Source of the DNA: an uncultured Gammaproteobacteria bacterium
GTDB taxonomy: Bacteria > Pseudomonadota > Gammaproteobacteria > Pseudomonadales > Azotimanducaceae_A
Assembly (NCBI GenBank): GCA_913049565.1
Contig: CAJWZG010000019.1
Location: 1-20,541 of the forward strand
Length of the DNA: 20,541 nt
Reading direction: 5' to 3'
Position numbers and translations under genes: made by a program. Within the stretch, counting starts at the first letter, position 1. Each line of letters begins with the position of its first letter. The notes under the pieces were generated by a model. It made no database searches and was not told the DNA's origin. It saw only the letters and a list, made by a program, of their open reading frames with translations. This document shows, one piece after another, positions 7,200 through 14,328 of the stretch.

Positions 7200-7786
7200 T
7201 GACAGAAGCCCTAGCTTTGGCCGACCCGATGCTGAGCTTTCAGACAGATCGCCAACGAGCAAAAGAAGCCAATGATCCGATGGCTGCCGTTTGCGTGCTA
7301 GCTACCGTTGATGCGGCAGGTTTGCCTCAGGCGCGCACGCTAGTGCTTAGAGATGTTGCTGAAGGACTTGCCATCTATATCAACGCAAGCAGTCCAAAGT
7401 GGCTGCAAAGCCAAAACGTTGTAGCGATCCAAACTTGGTGGCCGTCGGTACAAATTCAGTACCGCATGCATGCTGTCGGGCGAGAATTATCATCTAATCA
7501 CGTCGCGCAAAGCTGGCTACGACGCCCGGACGCTCCCAAACACATGGACTGGCTATACGAACAGACTCCCCAGAGCAGCCCAGTTGGAAGCCGTGCTGAT
7601 CTACTTGCACTGCTAGACCTCGCTGAGCACCCTCAGCCGCTAGTCGCACCTCCCGGTGCACGTGGGTTGCTATTGCGCCCCCAAACCATCGAGCGCTTGG
7701 ACTTGAATCAAACTGACGGCGTCCACGACCGCAAACGATTTGTCTTAGAAGCCGATCGTTGGCGGCAGGAAACTCTCGTCCCCTAA
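7199..7786 (+). CDS. Divergent pyridoxamine 5'-phosphate oxidase (PdxH)-family flavoprotein
   Basis: 195 residues, split-barrel FMN-binding fold. N-terminal AAVCVLATVDAAGLPQARTLVLRD matches the PdxH strand that binds FMN phosphate, followed by the SSPKWLQS and WWPSVQIQYRMHAVGR segments. The C-terminus has the PdxH dimerisation/substrate pattern ending VHDRKRFVLEADRWRQETLVP. The RLHDR motif of E. coli PdxH reads GVHDR here, so the substrate-contacting Arg is replaced by Gly while His is kept; the RPxxSQIGAWAS stretch also diverges. True PdxH oxidises PNP/PMP to PLP; this one may do so poorly or act on another substrate. The ATG overlaps the upstream stop (TGATG), giving coupling with the MBL gene; a GTG one codon earlier is also possible. 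Confidence 0.75.
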   Translation: MTEALALADPMLSFQTDRQRAKEANDPMAAVCVLATVDAAGLPQARTLVLRDVAEGLAIYINASSPKWLQSQNVVAIQTWWPSVQIQYRMHAVGRELSSNHVAQSWLRRPDAPKHMDWLYEQTPQSSPVGSRADLLALLDLAEHPQPLVAPPGARGLLLRPQTIERLDLNQTDGVHDRKRFVLEADRWRQETLVP

Positions 7787-7791
7787 TGGCT

Positions 7792-8400
7792 CTACGTAAT
7801 CACGGTGATAGCGATTACGAACATCGTACACCCCACCAGTGCATTGAGATAACGCCAAGCCTTCGGTTTCGCGAAGAGGGGGCTTAAGTAGCGTGAGCCG
7901 TATCCTAACGAGTAGAAAAACACGAAGCTGGATACCACGGCACCAGTGGCAAAAGCCATCTCATTACCCTCGTATTGCGTGGACACCGATCCAATCAAAA
8001 CCAAGGTGTCGAGGTAAACGTGAGGATTCAGCCACGTAAATGCCAAGCACGTGAGCAGTGCCAATCTCAAAGACTGGGGCGCATCAGTCTCTGCGTATTC
8101 CATTGCGGCTGATTCGAACACCGAGTCTTTAAAACTCAGCATCGCATATACGAACAAAAAGAGGGCACCTGCGTAGCGGGTGATCGGTTCTACCCAGGGA
8201 AACACTGCCACGAGGCTCGCGAACCCACCAACGCCGGCCACAATAAGCAGGGCATCGGATACCGAACAACATAAGCAGATCCAAAAAACGTGTTGGTTTC
8301 GAATGCCTTGTTTCAGCACAAACGCATTCTGCGCACCAATGGCCAAAATGAGACCGAAGCCTAGGCCAAACCCAGCGAAAGCCGCATTGAGCTCGCTCAT
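7792..8400 (-). CDS. argO: ArgO/LysE-family amino-acid exporter
   Basis: 202-residue LysE/ArgO-type translocator with about five to six hydrophobic helices. The N-terminal GAQNAFVLKQGIRNQHVF signature and the central LAFTWLNPHVYLDTLVLIGS signature closely match E. coli ArgO, which exports arginine and canavanine; LysE exports lysine and arginine. The ATG begins directly after the TAA of the MetR-like regulator gene (TAAATG), so translation is coupled. Canonical argO and lysE are controlled by ArgP/LysG; here the partner regulator is MetR-like, so a sulfur amino acid, homoserine or homocysteine is a possible cargo. The gene converges on the PdxH-like gene with a 5-base gap. Confidence 0.88.
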   Translation of the reverse strand: MSELNAAFAGFGLGFGLILAIGAQNAFVLKQGIRNQHVFWICLCCSVSDALLIVAGVGGFASLVAVFPWVEPITRYAGALFLFVYAMLSFKDSVFESAAMEYAETDAPQSLRLALLTCLAFTWLNPHVYLDTLVLIGSVSTQYEGNEMAFATGAVVSSFVFFYSLGYGSRYLSPLFAKPKAWRYLNALVGCTMFVIAITVIT

Positions 8401-9330
8401 TTACCCCAGCTCGGCTGTGACAATACCCCGCAAATTAGCAAAGCAAACCTGCTTGGCCACCTCAATAAAGGCCGTCATGAACGGTGCGTCTGCTTGATCT
8501 TGTCGCACAGCTCCGAACAGCGTCGGCCAGACTCCTTCTTCGCCTAACGAGCGCACGACAACATAGTCGTTATTTAGATACTCAAATAGCGCCCAATTCG
8601 GTAGGCAGGTGACACCACGACCTCTCGCCACTAGCTGCACAATCATCGTAGTCAGCTCAGCATGACGAACCCGCTGCGGCTCAACACCTGCAGGTTGCAA
8701 AAAGCCAGTGAACAGATCTAGCCGATCACGGTCCACTGGGTAGGTAATCACCACTTCATCTGCCAGATCCGCCGGCTCTATCCACGGTTTGTCGATGAGG
8801 GGATGGTTCTTGGCTACCGCTAGTTGGGCTTCGTAACTAAAAATAGGAAAGTAGGTTATGCCCGGCTCATCGATGGGATCTGCGGTAATCACCAAGTCCA
8901 AGTCTCCGCGCGCCAGAGCGGGCAAGGGTGCAAAATGAAATCCGCTGGAAATATCTAACTCGACATCATTCCACTCGTTTCGATAGGTATCGATCGCGGG
9001 CAGCAGCCACTCAAAACAGCTGTGGCATTCAATCGCCATAATAATCCGGCCAGTTTGACCGCCCGCAACACGCTGCAAATCGATCTCTGCGCTGTGCAGA
9101 CGAGGCAGCACCTCATCGGCCAGCTCCAACAAACGATTACCCGCGCTGGTGAAACGCACCGGTTTGGTTTTACGCAAAAACAGCGAGCAGCCTAATCTGT
9201 TCTCTAGCTCTTTAATTTGGTGCGATAACGCAGACTGCGTCAGACAGACCCGTTCGGATGCCTCTACCAGACTACCGGTCTCACGGAGTGCGACAAGGGT
9301 GCGCAGGTGTCGTATCTCAAGTTGTGACAT
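8401..9330 (-). CDS. metR: MetR-type LysR-family transcriptional regulator
   Basis: 309 residues. N-terminal winged helix-turn-helix (about 4-65: LEIRHLRTLVALRETGSLVE, then LTQSALSHQIKELENRLG). The effector domain has the MetR hallmark AIECHSCFEWLLPAI (99-113) plus YPVDRDRLDLFTGFLQPAGV, both close to E. coli MetR, which activates met genes with homocysteine as co-inducer. The open frame runs 52 codons further upstream, but homology begins at the ATG at 9330. No strong ribosome site is visible before it; an A/T tract lies at 9331-9340. It is divergent from the glycosyltransferase and lies directly upstream of the exporter, which is unusual: metR usually faces metE. Confidence 0.9.
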   Translation of the reverse strand: MSQLEIRHLRTLVALRETGSLVEASERVCLTQSALSHQIKELENRLGCSLFLRKTKPVRFTSAGNRLLELADEVLPRLHSAEIDLQRVAGGQTGRIIMAIECHSCFEWLLPAIDTYRNEWNDVELDISSGFHFAPLPALARGDLDLVITADPIDEPGITYFPIFSYEAQLAVAKNHPLIDKPWIEPADLADEVVITYPVDRDRLDLFTGFLQPAGVEPQRVRHAELTTMIVQLVARGRGVTCLPNWALFEYLNNDYVVVRSLGEEGVWPTLFGAVRQDQADAPFMTAFIEVAKQVCFANLRGIVTAELG

Positions 9331-9486
9331 AAAAAATTTTAGTGCCTGGCCTGGGGTTCGATTATGTTCATAGTGCTGGAAGGCAGCTACAAAGCGCAAC
9401 AGCGCACTTTTGACTCTGTGTGCCTGTTCAGCTTTCTGATGGTGTTTTACCATGCGGTATCTGTTTTGCTGGAACCACAGCACCAT

Positions 9487-10761
9487 ATGGCATTCGAATC
9501 CTCAGCAAAGCCGACTAATGACTGTGAGCCGCTCCACATTGCACTGCTGGGTTATCGCAGCAATCCATTCAGTGGCGGTCAAGGGGTGTACCTAAAACAC
9601 CTTTCAAAAGCGCTTATTGAGTTCGGACATCACGTTGACGTCATTTCTGGCGAACCCTACCCCGATCTCGACCCTAGGGTTGGCCTGATCAAACTGCCAG
9701 GTCTCAACCTCTATGAACACCCCAAACCGCTGACTGCCCTCAAATTAGGGAGATGGCGCGACCCCTTGAACGTGTTTGAGTGGTCTTCATTTTTGAGCGG
9801 CGGGTTTCCAGAACCGTTTACATTCGGGCATCGCCTACTGCGCTACATGCGGGCATCGAGTAAGCCTTATGACATCGTTCACGACAATCAAAGCCTTTGT
9901 ACCGGCCTGCTTAGTCTGAGGCGTCGCGGTTATGCGGTCACTAGCACAATCCACCACCCCATTACCCACGACCGAGAGATCGCTCTGCAGAACAATGCAG
10001 ACTGGGGGATGGCGCTATTAATCAAACGCTGGCATTGGTTTTTGCATATGCAAACTCGGGTCGCGCGGTTACTCCCACACATTACTACTGTTAGCGAAAA
10101 TTCCAAGCGTGACATCAGCACCGCTTTCAACATTCCTATTGATCGTATTCAGGTCGTTCTCAATGGCATCGACGCTGAAATTTTTAAACCCATACCAACA
10201 GTCACTCGTGAGCCTTTTCACCTAATCACTACGGCCAGTGCTGATCAACCGCTGAAAGGCACGCAACATCTTATTCCCGCGGTAGCCGTACTTGCCCAGC
10301 GCTATCCCGACCTAAAGCTGACGTTTATCGGGGCACCCAAACCCGGCGGGAAAACTGAGCAGTTGATACAGCGGTTCGGACTCACCGATCGCATCGACTT
10401 TCACCACGGCCTTTCCTTCGCAGAGATTACGCACTTATATGCTCGGGCAAGCGTCGCGGTGGTGCCTTCAGAATATGAAGGCTTTGGTTTCCCCGCTGGT
10501 GAAGCGATGGCCTGTGAAGTGCCGTTAGTCTCAACAGATGGAGGGGCGCTACCCGAGGTGGTTGGTGACGCTGGCATAATCGTGCCAAGCAAAGACTCCA
10601 ATGCCCTCGCCGATGCCATTGGTTATTTGTTTGATCATCCACAGGAGAGAATGCGCTTGAGTCGCGCCGGCAGACAACGCATCGTGCAGCAGTTTTCTTG
10701 GGCCCGCGCTGCTCGAGAGTTTACCCAGCACTATCAAGAGGTGATTGCTCGTGAGTCTTGA
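9487..10761 (+). CDS. GT4-family glycosyltransferase
   Basis: 424 residues, GT-B fold. N-terminal acceptor domain starts with HIALLGYRSNPFSGGQGVYL, including the GGQG loop (residues 30-33). The C-terminal donor domain has VVLNGID, SADQPLKGTQ (Lys257 near the donor phosphate), and the EX7E motif YEGFGFPAGE (Glu331 and Glu339) followed by STDGGALPEVVGD. This is a retaining nucleotide-sugar glycosyltransferase, cytoplasmic or membrane-associated. The frame extends to an ATG at 9364, but that part lies in the divergent intergenic region and lacks conservation, so the ATG at 9487 is preferred; ribosome site weak. It overlaps the next gene, a methyltransferase, by about 11 bases, so it is the first gene of a three-gene unit. 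Donor sugar and acceptor unknown. Confidence 0.88.
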   Translation: MAFESSAKPTNDCEPLHIALLGYRSNPFSGGQGVYLKHLSKALIEFGHHVDVISGEPYPDLDPRVGLIKLPGLNLYEHPKPLTALKLGRWRDPLNVFEWSSFLSGGFPEPFTFGHRLLRYMRASSKPYDIVHDNQSLCTGLLSLRRRGYAVTSTIHHPITHDREIALQNNADWGMALLIKRWHWFLHMQTRVARLLPHITTVSENSKRDISTAFNIPIDRIQVVLNGIDAEIFKPIPTVTREPFHLITTASADQPLKGTQHLIPAVAVLAQRYPDLKLTFIGAPKPGGKTEQLIQRFGLTDRIDFHHGLSFAEITHLYARASVAVVPSEYEGFGFPAGEAMACEVPLVSTDGGALPEVVGDAGIIVPSKDSNALADAIGYLFDHPQERMRLSRAGRQRIVQQFSWARAAREFTQHYQEVIARES

Positions 10762-11464
10762 AACCGTAGACTTTGACCGACTTAACATCCGTCCCGGTGA
10801 TCGCTTGCTTGACCTGGGTTGCGGTGAGGGCAGACACAGCATTTCCGCTTTTCTAAACGCCGACGCCAAGATTGTCGGCGTTGATATAGGCTTGGGTGAT
10901 CTACAGACCGCGCGCGAACGTCTGAAGGATTTTCCCACGCCCCCAAGCAAAGGAGGTTATTGCCAATTTGTTCAGGGTACCGGGCACCTATTGCCCTTTG
11001 CCGACGACAGCTTCGATCATGTGGTCTGCTCCGAGGTCTTAGAACATATCCCCGACTACCCAAGTTTTTTGCTGGAAATCCAGCGAGTACTTAAGCCTGG
11101 TGGGTTATTTGCGGTCAGCGTACCTCGCTACTTCCCAGAGTGGGTGTGTTGGCAGTTAAGTGATACATATCATGAAGTAGAAGGTGGTCATGTCAGAATT
11201 TTTCGTGCTCAGGATCTAAAACAACGCATTCAAGCTCTCGGCATGAAATTTCTCTCTCGTCATTGGGCGCACAGTCTACATGTGCCCTACTGGTGGCTTA
11301 AATGCCTGTTCTGGGGGCGCTCAGAAGAACATGTTCTAGTGCGCCAATATCATCGCTTTTTAGTTTGGGATCTCATGCAGAAACCTTGGATTACCCAGAC
11401 GTTGGATCGCGGGTTAAATCCCATATTGGGGAAAAGCGTCGTCATGTATTTTCGGCAACCTTAG
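10751..11464 (+). CDS. Class I SAM-dependent methyltransferase
   Basis: 237 residues, Methyltransf_11-like. Motif I is LLDLGCGEGRHS (residues 19-30); GVDIG follows as the acidic ribose-binding end of strand 2; then LPFADDSFDHVVCSEVLEHI and VLKPGGLFAVSVP. The C-terminal third is rich in Trp and His (HWAHSLHVPYWWLKCLFWGR) and may hold the acceptor. The GTG at 10751, inside the glycosyltransferase's 3' end, has an AAGAGG ribosome site about 9 bases upstream (10736-10741); a TTG at 10745 is an alternative. The overlap with the glycosyltransferase and the 3-base gap to the next gene suggest tight coupling. Probably methylates the glycosylated product or its precursor; acceptor atom unknown. Confidence 0.87.
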   Translation: MSLETVDFDRLNIRPGDRLLDLGCGEGRHSISAFLNADAKIVGVDIGLGDLQTARERLKDFPTPPSKGGYCQFVQGTGHLLPFADDSFDHVVCSEVLEHIPDYPSFLLEIQRVLKPGGLFAVSVPRYFPEWVCWQLSDTYHEVEGGHVRIFRAQDLKQRIQALGMKFLSRHWAHSLHVPYWWLKCLFWGRSEEHVLVRQYHRFLVWDLMQKPWITQTLDRGLNPILGKSVVMYFRQP

Positions 11465-11467
11465 AGC

Positions 11468-12493
11468 ATGCCCAGGCTAGCGCTACCGAAAAATCTCCAA
11501 CAAACTGCCGATTACATCTGTGGTCTTCAGCTTCCTAGCGGCGCGGTGCCTTGGTTTGATGGGGGCATTACCGACCCATGGGATCATGTAGAGGCTTTGA
11601 TGGGCTTAACTGTGGCGGGGCACCATTCCCGCGCACTTAAGGGTTTTCAATGGCTTGCAAACATGCAGCGCGACGATGGCGCCTGGTTTGCTGCTTATCA
11701 AGGTAACGAGGTTGCCGATAACTCCCGAGCCGAAACCAACTTCGTTGCCTACGTCGCCACTGGGCTTTGGCACTACTATCTTGCTACTAACGACCACAAT
11801 ACGTTGGGAACTTATTGGCCGATGCTACAAAGCGCGATTGAGTTTGTTTTGCGACAACAGGCACCAACCGGCGAGATCTACTGGGCTGTTGATAGCAAAA
11901 CAGGGACATCCAAGGACGCGCTGGTTACTGGCTGCAGTGCGATCTATAAGTCATTAGCCTGCGCCGGTCATGTCGCTGATACCCTAAAAGAATCAAAGCC
12001 CGCATGGCACGAAGCCCGTAGCCGCTTGGGCTCGGCAATTCGCAATCGGCCGGAGCGGTTTGACCGAACCTGGGAACCCAAAGAACGTTACTCAATGGAT
12101 TGGTTCTACCCAGTATTGGCTGGCGTCATTCATGGAGACCTCGCTCGACAACGCTTAGCAACCAAATGGGATGTATTTGTCGAACCTGAACTGGGATGCC
12201 GGTGCGTTAAAGACCAGCCATGGGTCACTGTGGCGGAGACTTGCGAATTGATTATCGCCTGCGTGGTTGCTGGAGAATATGAGCGAGCACTGGCTATGTA
12301 CAACGACATACAACGCTTTCAGCTACAAGATGGCAGCTGGTGGACGGGGTACGTTTTTACAGATGACGCCTATTGGCCGGATGAAAAGCCCTCGTGGACT
12401 GCCGGCGCCGTGATGCTAGCCGCCGATATCCTATTCGATTTCACGCCCGCGAGCGCCTTATTCAAGACAGTTGAACCTGAAGTGCGTACCTAG
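11468..12493 (+). CDS. Alpha/alpha-toroid protein, 'prenyltransferase/squalene-cyclase-like', function unknown
   Basis: 341 residues with recurrent QW-like motifs characteristic of alpha/alpha toroids: GLQLPSGAVPWF (19-30), NMQRDDGAWFAAY (65-77), LRQQAPTGEIYWA (128-140) and RFQLQDGSWWTGY (283-295), separated by helix pairs. Such folds occur in terpene cyclases, prenyltransferases, glycoside hydrolases and lyases. I see no DxDD cyclase motif and no prenyltransferase zinc motif, so the usual automatic label 'prenyltransferase' is unsafe. Acidic and aromatic residues (WDHVEAL at 38-44, YSMDWFYPV at 208-216) could line a central cavity, as in glycan-active toroids. It starts 3 bases after the methyltransferase stop and is probably the last gene of that operon. 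Soluble, no signal peptide. Confidence 0.75.
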   Translation: MPRLALPKNLQQTADYICGLQLPSGAVPWFDGGITDPWDHVEALMGLTVAGHHSRALKGFQWLANMQRDDGAWFAAYQGNEVADNSRAETNFVAYVATGLWHYYLATNDHNTLGTYWPMLQSAIEFVLRQQAPTGEIYWAVDSKTGTSKDALVTGCSAIYKSLACAGHVADTLKESKPAWHEARSRLGSAIRNRPERFDRTWEPKERYSMDWFYPVLAGVIHGDLARQRLATKWDVFVEPELGCRCVKDQPWVTVAETCELIIACVVAGEYERALAMYNDIQRFQLQDGSWWTGYVFTDDAYWPDEKPSWTAGAVMLAADILFDFTPASALFKTVEPEVRT

Positions 12494-12511
12494 ACAGCTC
12501 TGCAGACAACG

Positions 12512-13123
12512 CTATAGACGTCGCAGGAGCGCGAGCGTTCGACACATCTGCACTTCCTCGAATAAACCGGAAGCACAGGCCAGCTGGTAAATGTGAAACG
12601 GCGCCTGACCACCATCATCAGGGTTCGGAAAAATATCATGGATGGCCAATATGCCACCGGGCCGAATATGAGCGCTCCAAGTACGATAGTCAGCCAGAGC
12701 GGCCTCTAAGCTATGACCACCATCGATAAACACCATTCCTAGTGGGGTCGACCAATACTTGCCCGCTTGCACGCTAGACGCCACGACAGGTGTCACCCAG
12801 GCTTCTAAACTCGCCCTTGATAGGCTTTGGCGTAAGGCTGGCAATGAATCCATGCGCTGTGCATCGCGATCAAAGAGTTCCGCATCGTGGTACTCCTCGC
12901 CCAATTGATGCTCCTCTGAACCACGATGATGGTCTACTGCAAACACTTGGCTTTCCGCATCCCGAGCTGCAGTACCCAAGTACACAGTCGACTTGCCACA
13001 GTAACTGCCAAGTTCAAGGCATGGCCCAATTCCCGCCGATGAAAACGCATACTCATAAAGAGCCGCCCCTTCTTCTGGGTGCAAAAACCCCTTTATGCTC
13101 TCGATGTCGACAGGTAGCTGCAT
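12512..13123 (-). CDS. Class I SAM-dependent methyltransferase, Methyltransf_24-like
   Basis: 203 residues. Motif I CLELGSYCGKSTVYLG (35-50), an acidic-His segment FAVDHHRGSEEHQ (61-73), a strand-4 FIDGGHSLEAALADY (132-146) and IRPGGILAIHDIFPNPDDGG (153-172) match the methyltransferase_24 or cephalosporin-hydroxylase-like group; the two DxxH/HD sites could bind a metal. Convergent with the toroid gene with only 18 bases between stops and no terminator visible, and likely cotranscribed with the 61-residue membrane protein upstream (20-base gap). No clear ribosome site. By location and type it probably serves the same product as the glycosyltransferase cassette, although it is on the opposite strand. 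Acceptor unknown. Confidence 0.85.
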   Translation of the reverse strand: MQLPVDIESIKGFLHPEEGAALYEYAFSSAGIGPCLELGSYCGKSTVYLGTAARDAESQVFAVDHHRGSEEHQLGEEYHDAELFDRDAQRMDSLPALRQSLSRASLEAWVTPVVASSVQAGKYWSTPLGMVFIDGGHSLEAALADYRTWSAHIRPGGILAIHDIFPNPDDGGQAPFHIYQLACASGLFEEVQMCRTLALLRRL

Positions 13124-13143
13124 AGAGTAAATTGCGCTAGCGG

Positions 13144-13329
13144 CTAACCACCAATACCAAAGAATACAATGACGAAGCTAACCGGCAGCGAACCTAAGCC
13201 ATAGACCACTAGATTTGCTAAGTCGTTCTCACTGTCCTCTTCTGCAAAAGACAAACGGCTGCCAACACTGAGCCAAAGACCCCCTGCCATCACGAAGGCA
13301 AGGATCAAGGTAAGGATTAATGCCGCCAT
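13144..13329 (-). CDS. 61-residue two-helix membrane protein, unknown
   Basis: Small hydrophobic protein: one helix at about residues 2-23, an acidic loop (SFAEEDSENDLAN, 27-39), and a second helix at about 40-59 rich in Gly and Val. It begins at an ATG whose ribosome site is weak, lies just downstream of the terminator that closes the SDR operon, and precedes the methyltransferase by 20 bases. It is oriented and spaced like a genuine gene, and its composition is clearly membrane-like. I do not recognise a family. Confidence 0.6.
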   Translation of the reverse strand: MAALILTLILAFVMAGGLWLSVGSRLSFAEEDSENDLANLVVYGLGSLPVSFVIVFFGIGG

Positions 13330-13367
13330 CTAATTTCTATAAGACCTCAACGTCAGTGCAGGTAGGT

Positions 13368-13395
13368 AAACGGGACCGCAGCAGCCATCCCGTTT
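13368..13395 (-). terminator. Terminator of the acyl-CoA carboxylase/SDR operon
   Basis: A perfect 8-base inverted repeat (AAACGGGA at 13368-13375 and TCCCGTTT at 13388-13395) encloses a 12-base loop and lies 10 bases downstream of the SDR stop on the minus strand. On the plus strand the stem is followed by two further T residues, making a run of five. It fits an intrinsic, possibly bidirectional, terminator separating the CoA operon from the 61-residue gene. Confidence 0.6.
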
Positions 13396-13405
13396 TTGAT
13401 CCGCC

Positions 13406-14272
13406 TTAGCTTAACTGCAACATACCCCGAGTTTTCAGCTCGGCCATATCGACAATCGCCTCGTAGCTTGAAGCCACATCATCGGCTGTAGCATCAACAC
13501 CTAGATTCACGCCGTTGTTTTCAACCACTGCGGCAAGTGAGTACTGACCGCCTTGTGCCTGCAAAATCACACCATTGGGCGCTTCATCACTGACCAGGAA
13601 AATAGCCGCCGGCGTTACGAGCTCCGGCCCCAGCTTCTCCAACACTTCTTCAGGCATCAGATTTTCAGTCATGCGAGTCGCTGCAACTGGAGCAATACTA
13701 TTGGTGTGGATGTTATTCTTGGCACCTTCGATTTTCATGCTGTTCATTAGACCCACCTGCCCCATTTTCGCAGCGCCATAGTTAGTCTGCCCAAAGTTGC
13801 CATAGAGACCGCTGGGCGAGGTAGTCATCAAAATGCGACCATAATTTTGTTCCCGCATGATCGGCCAAACCGCGTGTGAGCAATATGCCGCACCAAGCAA
13901 ATGGACGTTCACGACCATTTCAAAATCATCTAACGTCATTTTCGAGAACGATTTATCCCGAAGTATGCCGGCGTTGTTAATCAATATGTCGACCCGTCCC
14001 CAAGCGTTCATCGCCGCATCCACCATGCTCTGCGCACCGGCGCGATCGGATACTGACCCACCATTTGCAATGGCCTCACCGCCCATGGCTTGAATCTCCG
14101 CCACTACCGCTTCAGCGGCATCCGACGAGCCGCCTGTACCGTCCATGGATCCTCCAAGATCATTGATCACGACTTTGGCACCTCGACGAGCGAGTTCGAG
14201 AGCGTGACAGCGACCTAGTCCACCCCCAGCTCCAGTAACAATAGCGACTTGATCATTGAATGAGATTGACAT
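13406..14272 (-). CDS. SDR oxidoreductase, MFE-2-like 3-hydroxyacyl-CoA dehydrogenase
   Basis: 288-residue classical short-chain dehydrogenase. Cofactor motif TGAGGGLG (13-20), then VVINDLGGSMDGTGGSS (34-50), which is the pattern of the dehydrogenase domain of peroxisomal multifunctional enzyme type 2 and its bacterial relatives. NNAG at 99-102 and the catalytic set Ser152, Tyr165, Lys169. These oxidise 3-hydroxyacyl-CoA in beta-oxidation. The frame extends 44 codons upstream, but homology begins at the ATG at 14272, which has a GGAG ribosome site 6 bases away. It is the last gene of the carboxylase operon, placed after an internal hairpin. Probably performs the oxidation step of the same pathway as the crotonase and carboxylase; substrate chain unknown. 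Confidence 0.88.
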   Translation of the reverse strand: MSISFNDQVAIVTGAGGGLGRCHALELARRGAKVVINDLGGSMDGTGGSSDAAEAVVAEIQAMGGEAIANGGSVSDRAGAQSMVDAAMNAWGRVDILINNAGILRDKSFSKMTLDDFEMVVNVHLLGAAYCSHAVWPIMREQNYGRILMTTSPSGLYGNFGQTNYGAAKMGQVGLMNSMKIEGAKNNIHTNSIAPVAATRMTENLMPEEVLEKLGPELVTPAAIFLVSDEAPNGVILQAQGGQYSLAAVVENNGVNLGVDATADDVASSYEAIVDMAELKTRGMLQLS

Positions 14273-14299
14273 GTTGTTCTCCAAAAAAAGTGTTGTTAC

Positions 14300-14320
14300 A
14301 AAACCTCGTCCTGACGAGGG
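14300..14320 (-). terminator. Hairpin with T-run between carboxyltransferase and SDR (attenuator or partial terminator)
   Basis: Arms CCTCGT (14304-14309) and ACGAGG (14314-14319) form a GC-rich stem with a 4-base loop, followed on the minus strand immediately by TTTT. It begins 9 bases after the carboxyltransferase stop and ends 28 bases before the SDR start. It would reduce, not necessarily abolish, SDR transcription. Confidence 0.5.
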
Positions 14321-14328
14321 CATCGCGC

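Noticed and set aside
9367..9440. TTC-N9-GAA (9367-9381) as a LysR/MetR operator, and a TTGACT box (9410-9415) as a promoter
   Set aside because: The operator arms are only 3 bases and do not match the MetR TGAA-N5-TTCA consensus; no convincing -10 box lies 16-18 bases from TTGACT.
9364..9486. Upstream extension of the glycosyltransferase to an ATG at 9364, and the mirror extension of MetR to 9486
   Set aside because: Both extend over the divergent intergenic region; conserved sequence begins at 9487 and 9330. The residues added lack family similarity.
10549..10950. 133-codon minus-strand frame across the glycosyltransferase/methyltransferase junction
   Set aside because: Both plus-strand genes carry intact family motifs here; the antisense frame has none.
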